Of a DNA stretch of 64,000 bases, positions 58,933 through 64,000 are shown in pieces. This DNA comes from an uncultured Burkholderiales bacterium. GTDB lineage: Bacteria > Pseudomonadota > Gammaproteobacteria > Burkholderiales > Burkholderiaceae_C. Every line of letters begins with the position of its first letter. The first letter of the stretch is position 1. The DNA lies in contig CAIZHQ010000007.1 of the NCBI GenBank assembly GCA_903932865.1, positions 62,001 through 126,000 of the forward strand. Reading direction: 5' to 3'. The notes beneath the pieces were generated by a model, which saw only the letters and a program-made list of their open reading frames with translations, ran no database searches and was not told the DNA's origin. A program made the position numbers and the translations under genes.

Positions 58933-60375
58933 TTATTTCCAGCGGTTCAAGGTGTTCTGACTGACAAATGTGGCGTGAAATCCATGGGGCATGCGCCGTG
59001 GCAAGAGGATGCGGGCCACAGGGCCCTCGGCGATGCGTGCGCCTTTGCAATCGAAAACCTGGATTTCAGAGCGTTGATCATCCGGGTTCCAGACCGGGAC
59101 CACCAAATACCCGTCGTCTTCGGATTGCGCGTTGTCACGTGGCGCAAAGCCGGGTTCGTTGTAAAAGTACTTTGGCCCTGCGCTGTAGGCCAAATAGCCC
59201 CCCGTGCTCAGGTCGTACTTGACCAGTCCCGGGAAGCGCGGCTCCTCTTTGCCGCCGAGAGGGAAGATGATGTTGTAGGAGTAGCGGTTCTTGCGCCCTT
59301 GGTAGAGGCTGTTGATGACCGGAAACTCGGTGTTGAGCACGTCATCGATCACACGCTCATGCGTTTCACCCGTGACCAGGTTGAAGCGCCATTCGTACAG
59401 CATGAAATCGCGCTGGCGCAGATGGATGGTTTTTTCCAGTCGACGTCCATCGGGCTGACCACTCTCATCTTCATGCAGTCGGTAGGGTGTGCCGACCATG
59501 ACCACTTCTTCGCCTTCTTCCCACGCATTGACCACATGCAGCATGTAAGTGGGTTTGGCCAGAAACCACCGAATTTCATGGGCTTGCCCATAGCGCGGCA
59601 GCACGCCAAAGCGCGAGGGTTGGGAAGCATCAAAGCGCACTTTGTAACGACCCGCTTGCAGGGCCTCGGGGTCGGGGCGCAGCGGAAAGTCATGCAAGAT
59701 GGTGTAGTGCTCGGTGATGGCCATGTCATGCGGCAAGCTGGGACCCGGCAGATCGACATCGATCTTGTGTTTGAGCTGCCGGTCTGGTCCGACCACGCCA
59801 TATTGCATGAAGGGCGCTTGGAGGCTGTAGTCAAAAAACAGCAACTCTCCGGTGTGCTCATCGGGCCTGGAGTGCGCAGAGAGGCGGCTGACCGTCCCAT
59901 CAAAGTCGGCTGGGCCCAGGGTTTCAAGCGTGTCAGGATCGATCGCATAAGGCATGCCGGAGCGGTACCACATGCTGATCAGGCGACCCGCGTGGTATTT
60001 CACATCGGTGTTGGCGGTGTTTTTCTGAGGTTCGTCGGGACGGTCTTTGCGCCAGGGTTCTTTCAGGCCCTTCCACAAAGCATGCCCAGCAGCTTGCTCT
60101 TCCTGCAGGGCCGCCGTTTGAACCCAGCGGTTTCGGTAAGTCACCTGGCCATTTTCGAAGCGCACGGCATGCAACATGCCATCGCCGTCGTAGGCGTGGT
60201 AACGCCAGTCGGGTGTGTAGTAAGCGTTGGGGCCATTGCGCACATACAAGCCATTGAGGTCCGTGGGCACCTTGCCAATGACCTGCAGGTTGGTGAACAC
60301 GTCCTCCTGGTGGATGGGGCCGTTGTTGCCATCGAGTGCCGGAATGTCGTGCACCGGCAAATCATTCAGTTGCAT
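58933..60375 (-). CDS. Carotenoid-oxygenase-family dioxygenase 2
   Basis: A 480-residue carotenoid cleavage oxygenase family protein, first gene of the island. The four Fe(II) ligands are H168 (SAHSRPDEHTG), H216 (LPHDMAITEH), H280 (YMLHVVNAWEEGEE) and H467 (HGFHATF). Length and the absence of a signal peptide fit lignostilbene dioxygenase-like or apocarotenoid-cleaving enzymes. AGGAG precedes ATG 60375. It is divergent from an IclR regulator across 111 bases. The substrate cannot be read from the sequence. Confidence 0.93.
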   Translation of the reverse strand: MQLNDLPVHDIPALDGNNGPIHQEDVFTNLQVIGKVPTDLNGLYVRNGPNAYYTPDWRYHAYDGDGMLHAVRFENGQVTYRNRWVQTAALQEEQAAGHALWKGLKEPWRKDRPDEPQKNTANTDVKYHAGRLISMWYRSGMPYAIDPDTLETLGPADFDGTVSRLSAHSRPDEHTGELLFFDYSLQAPFMQYGVVGPDRQLKHKIDVDLPGPSLPHDMAITEHYTILHDFPLRPDPEALQAGRYKVRFDASQPSRFGVLPRYGQAHEIRWFLAKPTYMLHVVNAWEEGEEVVMVGTPYRLHEDESGQPDGRRLEKTIHLRQRDFMLYEWRFNLVTGETHERVIDDVLNTEFPVINSLYQGRKNRYSYNIIFPLGGKEEPRFPGLVKYDLSTGGYLAYSAGPKYFYNEPGFAPRDNAQSEDDGYLVVPVWNPDDQRSEIQVFDCKGARIAEGPVARILLPRRMPHGFHATFVSQNTLNRWK

Positions 60376-60420
60376 GCTTTGTCTCCTGTGAGCCCCGTCT
60401 AGGGTAGGGCTTTTTTCAAC

Positions 60421-60436
60421 ACTCAGTCTAGTGAGT
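60421..60436. promoter_or_regulatory. Short palindrome in the oxygenase-iclR divergent region
   Basis: The arms ACTCA and TGAGT are separated by six bases, 46 bases before the oxygenase start. A second small symmetry, GAATA-T-TATTC, lies at 60472-60482 just before the IclR start. Both are candidate operator elements in an AT-richer region. Confidence 0.35.
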
Positions 60437-60486
60437 TACTGTTTTTGATCCTTGTCAAATTTCGATATATTGAATATTATTCTGCT

Positions 60487-61287
60487 ATGTTGAATTCTGA
60501 TGCCGCCATCCACCGCGTTCCAGCGGGCTTGCAAGAGTACGCTGGGGACAAGCAATTTGCTACCACCTTGGCCAGGGGCATGGAGTTGCTGCGGTGTTTT
60601 TCGCCTGAACAGCCGGTTCTGGGGAATAAGGATCTGGTGCAAAAATTGGGTTTGCCTGCTGCCACGGTGTCGCGCTTGACCTACACCCTCATGTGCATGG
60701 GTTATCTGACCCAGACCGAGCATTACGGCAAATACCAATTGGGATCGGCCGTGATTTCTCTGGGGTATCCCTTGTTGTCGCAGTTCACCCTGCGCCGACA
60801 AGCCAGGCCCTTGATGCAGGAGTTGGCCGAGGCGACGGGTGGGTCCATTTCCATCGGTATCCGGGACCGTTTGACCATTGTGTACATCGAGGCAGTACGT
60901 TCCTTCAACAAGCGGATTTATCCCTTGGAGGTTGGCACCAGCCACTCCATGGCCGGCACGGCTATTGGCCGTGCGTACTTGATGTCTTGTCGCCCGCCTG
61001 AGCGCGAGGCCTTGCTCAACCAGATCCAGGTCAAAAGTCCATTGGATTGGCAGCGCTACGGAGGCAAACTCATGGAAAATTTGCAGCAGTATCCAAAATA
61101 TGGCTGTTGCGTTTCCGTGGGGGAAGTTTTCTCCGATGTTCAAGCCGTGGCCGTTCCATTGGGTCGCATCAATCGCGGGGAATTGGCCGCCATCAACTGC
61201 TCTTTTCAAGGTCGTGAACTCGATGAGACTTGGCTGCGCCAACACATTGCACCGCAGTTACAAGCCGTTGTTCGCCAATTGACGTGA
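60487..61287 (+). CDS. IclR-family transcriptional regulator
   Basis: A 266-residue IclR-type regulator. The N-terminal winged helix covers about residues 20-80 (TTLARGMELLRCFSPE, LGNKDLVQKLGLPAATVSRL). The effector domain includes GGSISIGIRDRLTIVYIEAV, and SMAGTAIGRAYLMSC. It is divergent from the carotenoid-oxygenase island and followed by a BenE-type transporter, so it probably controls one or both units in response to an aromatic or related acid. ATG 60487 gives the usual N-terminus; a 14-codon upstream extension exists. Confidence 0.92.
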   Translation: MLNSDAAIHRVPAGLQEYAGDKQFATTLARGMELLRCFSPEQPVLGNKDLVQKLGLPAATVSRLTYTLMCMGYLTQTEHYGKYQLGSAVISLGYPLLSQFTLRRQARPLMQELAEATGGSISIGIRDRLTIVYIEAVRSFNKRIYPLEVGTSHSMAGTAIGRAYLMSCRPPEREALLNQIQVKSPLDWQRYGGKLMENLQQYPKYGCCVSVGEVFSDVQAVAVPLGRINRGELAAINCSFQGRELDETWLRQHIAPQLQAVVRQLT

Positions 61288-61322
61288 GTCTCACTCGGCT
61301 TAATTTTTGAAGGGAATGGTCT

Positions 61323-62549
61323 TTGCTGAATCAACTTGAAAAACCCCTGTTGCCCCAAAGCACTTGGCGGAAAATCCTGTCTGACTTTGGCAGCACCTAT
61401 GCCGCCAATGCGCTGATCGGCTTCATTTTTGCGGCCACAGGCCCTGTGGCAGTGATCTTGTCGGTGGGCACCCGGGGCGGCTTGTCTCCACAAGAACTGG
61501 CGTCCTGGGTGTTCGGGGTATTTTTTGTCAACGGCTTGGTGAGCTTGCTGATGAGCTGGCGATACACCACACCGCTGGCGTTTGGCTGGACGATTCCCGG
61601 CACTGTGCTGGTCGGTCCGGCCTTGCAGCACCTGACCTTTCCCGAGGTGATTGGTGCCTTTTATGTCACCAGCGCCTTGGTGCTGGTGTTGGGCTTGAGT
61701 GGCTGGGTCAAGCGTTTGATGGCGGCTTTGCCCATGCCCATCGTCATGGGCATGGTGGCTGGGGTGTTTTTGCGCTTTGGCTTGGACATCGTGCGGGCGC
61801 TGCAAAGCGATGTGGCGATTGCGGCCCCGATGGTGGCCGTGTTTTTGTTGCTCTCGGCGCGTGCCGATTGGGGCAAGCGCTTGCCGCCTGTCATCGGCGC
61901 ATTGTTGGTAGGGGCTTTGGCGGTGGCGGTTTCGGGCAGGCTGGACGCCTCGGCCGTGGGGCAGCTGAGTTTGGCGCAGCCGGTCATTCAGGCACCGGTT
62001 TGGTCGTGGGCGGCCATGCTGGAGCTGGTGGTGCCGCTGGCCATCACGGTGCTGGTGGTGCAAAACGGGCAGGGCGTGGCGGTGCTGAAAAACGCGGGGC
62101 ACGAGCCACCCGTGAATGCGATCGCCGTGGCCTGCGGTGTGGGCGCGGCGGTGAGCGCTGTGTTTGGCGCGGTCAGCACTTGCCTGACTGGGCCAACCAA
62201 TGGCTTGCTCACGTCGTCCGGCGACAAGTCTCGCCATTACACAGGGGCGTTGATGTTTGGGGCGCTGGCCTTGCTGTTTGGCCTCATGGCGCCCACTTTC
62301 ACCGGGCTCATGCTGGCCGCACCCAAAGAATTCATCATGGTGTTGGGCGGTCTGGCCATGCTGCGCGTCTTGCAAGGCGCGTTTGTGGCCTCGTTTGGCG
62401 CAGGCAAGTTTTCACTGGGCGCACTGGTCAGTCTGTTGGTCACGGTGGCCGACATCGGCCTGTTCAATATCGGCGCGGCCTTCTGGGGCCTGGTGGTTGG
62501 GTTTGCGGTGGCGTGGTGGATGGAGCGGGGCGATTTCCAGAAATCCTAA
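61323..62549 (+). CDS. benE: Benzoate/H+ symporter, BenE family
   Basis: A 408-residue membrane protein of the BenE benzoate transporter family with about eleven helices. Recognisable parts are FGSTYAANALIGFIFAATGPVAVIL, FGWTIPGTVLVGPALQHL, LPMPIVMGMVAGVFLRFG and STCLTGPTNGLLTSSG. It is expected to import benzoate or a related aromatic acid. The start appears to be TTG 61323, preceded by AAGGGAA; no ATG lies at a suitable position. It is 35 bases after iclR, pointing to a common operon. Confidence 0.92.
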   Translation: MLNQLEKPLLPQSTWRKILSDFGSTYAANALIGFIFAATGPVAVILSVGTRGGLSPQELASWVFGVFFVNGLVSLLMSWRYTTPLAFGWTIPGTVLVGPALQHLTFPEVIGAFYVTSALVLVLGLSGWVKRLMAALPMPIVMGMVAGVFLRFGLDIVRALQSDVAIAAPMVAVFLLLSARADWGKRLPPVIGALLVGALAVAVSGRLDASAVGQLSLAQPVIQAPVWSWAAMLELVVPLAITVLVVQNGQGVAVLKNAGHEPPVNAIAVACGVGAAVSAVFGAVSTCLTGPTNGLLTSSGDKSRHYTGALMFGALALLFGLMAPTFTGLMLAAPKEFIMVLGGLAMLRVLQGAFVASFGAGKFSLGALVSLLVTVADIGLFNIGAAFWGLVVGFAVAWWMERGDFQKS

Positions 62550-62699
62550 GGGATAGGCGCGAGTGAGTCATTCTCCGTGCTGAATCGGTACGCCTGCATG
62601 CTCTAAACAGCCAGCAGGCACCCGTGCTGCGTGTAAGCTGTGATGCACGGAGCTTGTCGCTCCAGCCTACCCCCATTAGTCGCCTGAGAAAGGGCCATC

Positions 62700-63983
62700 A
62701 TGCTGGAACGCTTCATTCAAAACAAGCAACTCGATGCGGCCAAGCTCAGCGCCAAAAAGCTGCTGAGTGCAAGGGGAGAGGCCAATGCGCAGAGCATGGC
62801 CGTGAAACTGATCGACCATTACGAGCACCTGGACAAGCGCAGTCAGATCGACTTTTTTCATTTCCTGTCCAGCCAGTTCAACCCGGACCCGGCCATGGTT
62901 CTGGATGCGGCCAACAAATACAACGCTGATCGCAACGAGGCCAGTCTGATCCATTTGTTCCAGACCGTCGAGCCGCCTAGGCAAGAGCTGCTGCGGCGCG
63001 TGAACCGAGCGCCTGCTGGGACCTCCACCATCTTGAAGATGCGGCAGACTTTGCTGACCTATCTGAAAGAGCACCCGGCCTTTGCGGCCACAGATGCCGA
63101 CATGCACCATCTGCTCAGCTCATGGTTCAACCCCGGCTTTTTGGAGTTGCACCAAATCACCTGGAACTCGCCTGCCCAGCTGCTTGAGAAAATCATTGAG
63201 CACGAGTCGGTGCATGCCATCGATGGCTGGGACGATTTGCGCCGCCGCTTGCAACCGGACCGCCGCTGCTTTGCTTTTTTCCATCCCCAACTGCCGGGTG
63301 AACCCTTGATTTTTGTCGAGGTGGCCTTGGTGCCCGGGATCGCCAAAGACATTGCGGGGCTGATACAAAAACAGACTCCGGTGGGCGAACCCAAAGGTTT
63401 CAAGGCCGCCATTTTTTACTCCATCAGCAATTGCCAACCCGGCCTCAAAGGCGTGTCCTTGGGCAATTTTTTGATCAAGCGTGTGGCGCAAAAATTGATT
63501 GAAGAGATGCCCTCCCTGAAAACTTTTTGCACCTTGTCGCCCATTCCCGGTTGGAGTGCATGGCTGGACGCGGGTGCGCCTTTGCCGGAAGAAAAACTCA
63601 GTTCGGTGCAGCGCCGCAAATGGCATGAAGCCCAAAAAACCCTGTCGGTGGGCGGCATGAACTGGGCCGACCGTCTGAAGACCGGCTGGCACCCCGATCG
63701 CTGTGCCGATGATGAAAAAACCGCGATCATGCGCCTGTCCGCCCTGTACCTGATGCACAAAACCCCCGAAGCCCGGGGCGATGCGGTGGGCAAGTTCCAC
63801 CTGAGCAATGGCGCGACCCTGCACCAGATCAATTGGGCCGCTGACCTGTCCAAAAAAGGGCTGCAACAGGCCGGCGGCCTCATGGTCAATTACCTGTATG
63901 AACTGGACAAAGTGGAGGAGCAACACGAGGCCTTTAGCCAAAAGAAGGTCAGTTTTTCACGCGCCGTGGACAAGCTGGTTTAA
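62700..63983 (+). CDS. Malonyl-CoA decarboxylase
   Basis: A 427-residue MCD-family protein. Residues about 1-130 form the helical N-terminal domain and the rest is the GNAT-fold catalytic domain. Characteristic segments are FYSISNCQPGLKGVSLGNFLIK, TLSPIPGWSAWLD and KFHLSNGATLHQINW with the catalytic His region. It decarboxylates malonyl-CoA to acetyl-CoA. ATG 62700 follows GAGAAAGGG. The 150 bases between benE and this gene contain small inverted repeats but nothing I can name. Free malonate or malonyl-CoA from ring or chain breakdown would be the source. Confidence 0.94.
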   Translation: MLERFIQNKQLDAAKLSAKKLLSARGEANAQSMAVKLIDHYEHLDKRSQIDFFHFLSSQFNPDPAMVLDAANKYNADRNEASLIHLFQTVEPPRQELLRRVNRAPAGTSTILKMRQTLLTYLKEHPAFAATDADMHHLLSSWFNPGFLELHQITWNSPAQLLEKIIEHESVHAIDGWDDLRRRLQPDRRCFAFFHPQLPGEPLIFVEVALVPGIAKDIAGLIQKQTPVGEPKGFKAAIFYSISNCQPGLKGVSLGNFLIKRVAQKLIEEMPSLKTFCTLSPIPGWSAWLDAGAPLPEEKLSSVQRRKWHEAQKTLSVGGMNWADRLKTGWHPDRCADDEKTAIMRLSALYLMHKTPEARGDAVGKFHLSNGATLHQINWAADLSKKGLQQAGGLMVNYLYELDKVEEQHEAFSQKKVSFSRAVDKLV

Positions 63984-64000
63984 CAAAACGGTCAGTGTCT

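Noticed and set aside
58915..60402. A 495-codon open frame antisense to carotenoid oxygenase 2
   Set aside because: It mirrors the oxygenase gene exactly and has no recognisable motif.
62550..62699. Possible leader RNA before malonyl-CoA decarboxylase
   Set aside because: Only small inverted repeats (for example GGAG-N7-CTCC) are present, with no U-run and no known RNA class.
1..64000. tRNA genes, CRISPR arrays, insertion sequences, integrases or phage genes
   Set aside because: None was recognised on either strand; codon style is even across the window, so there is no direct sign of a recent mobile element apart from the small repeat near 42.5 kb.

Overview
The window is a GC-rich, almost fully coding stretch of bacterial chromosome. 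Gene content points to a betaproteobacterium of the Burkholderiales, most likely Comamonadaceae-like. The reasons are six Bug/TctC-type periplasmic binding proteins, an OHCU decarboxylase-allantoate hydrolase fusion, a cytochrome-linked urate oxidase, and the long IorB form of indolepyruvate oxidoreductase. I assign 54 protein genes, the first cut by the window edge. I see no tRNA, rRNA, CRISPR array, insertion sequence or phage gene. No gene-free stretch exceeds 300 bases; the longest is 25604-25861, where I see nothing convincing.

Region 1 (1-15600) is a purine catabolic block. On the minus strand lie a GntR regulator, allantoinase PuuE, a UraD-allantoate amidohydrolase fusion and an M20 hydrolase. 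Divergent from them is uraH. Then come a PPK2 kinase, xdhAB, a small Cys-rich protein, two MFS carriers, a TonB-like lipoprotein (minus strand), xdhC and puuD. Together these cover xanthine -> urate -> 5-hydroxyisourate -> OHCU -> allantoin -> allantoate -> ureidoglycine. A word containing TGTATACA recurs in front of uraH/gntR and in front of puuD and is a likely shared operator.

Region 2 (15760-23610) holds a complete tripartite tricarboxylate transporter (tctC-tctB-tctA), an Ldh2-family dehydrogenase divergent from a luciferase-like oxidoreductase plus an orphan Bug protein, and an 8-oxoguanine deaminase. Region 3 (23774-32330) holds a secreted caspase-fold protein, a tartrate/D-malate module (LysR, dehydrogenase, Bug, glycerate kinase), a Kelch protein and a Crp/Fnr regulator preceded by an FNR-like box. 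Region 4 (32344-40796) holds indolepyruvate oxidoreductase iorAB, an orphan Bug, a CaiB CoA-transferase with an enoyl-CoA hydratase, and a LysR-thioredoxin pair.

Region 5 (40920-52219) is a second purine block: guanine deaminase, a second xdhAB, a divergent LysR, and a complete BMP-type nucleoside/purine ABC transporter, closed by a perfect bidirectional terminator. Region 6 (52232-63983) is a catabolic island. A seven-gene minus-strand run begins and ends with carotenoid-oxygenase-family enzymes and encloses an acyl-CoA synthetase, an alpha/beta hydrolase, two Bug proteins and a flavin reductase. It is divergent from an IclR regulator, a BenE-type transporter and malonyl-CoA decarboxylase. 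The substrate is unknown; an aromatic alkene such as a stilbenoid is my best guess.
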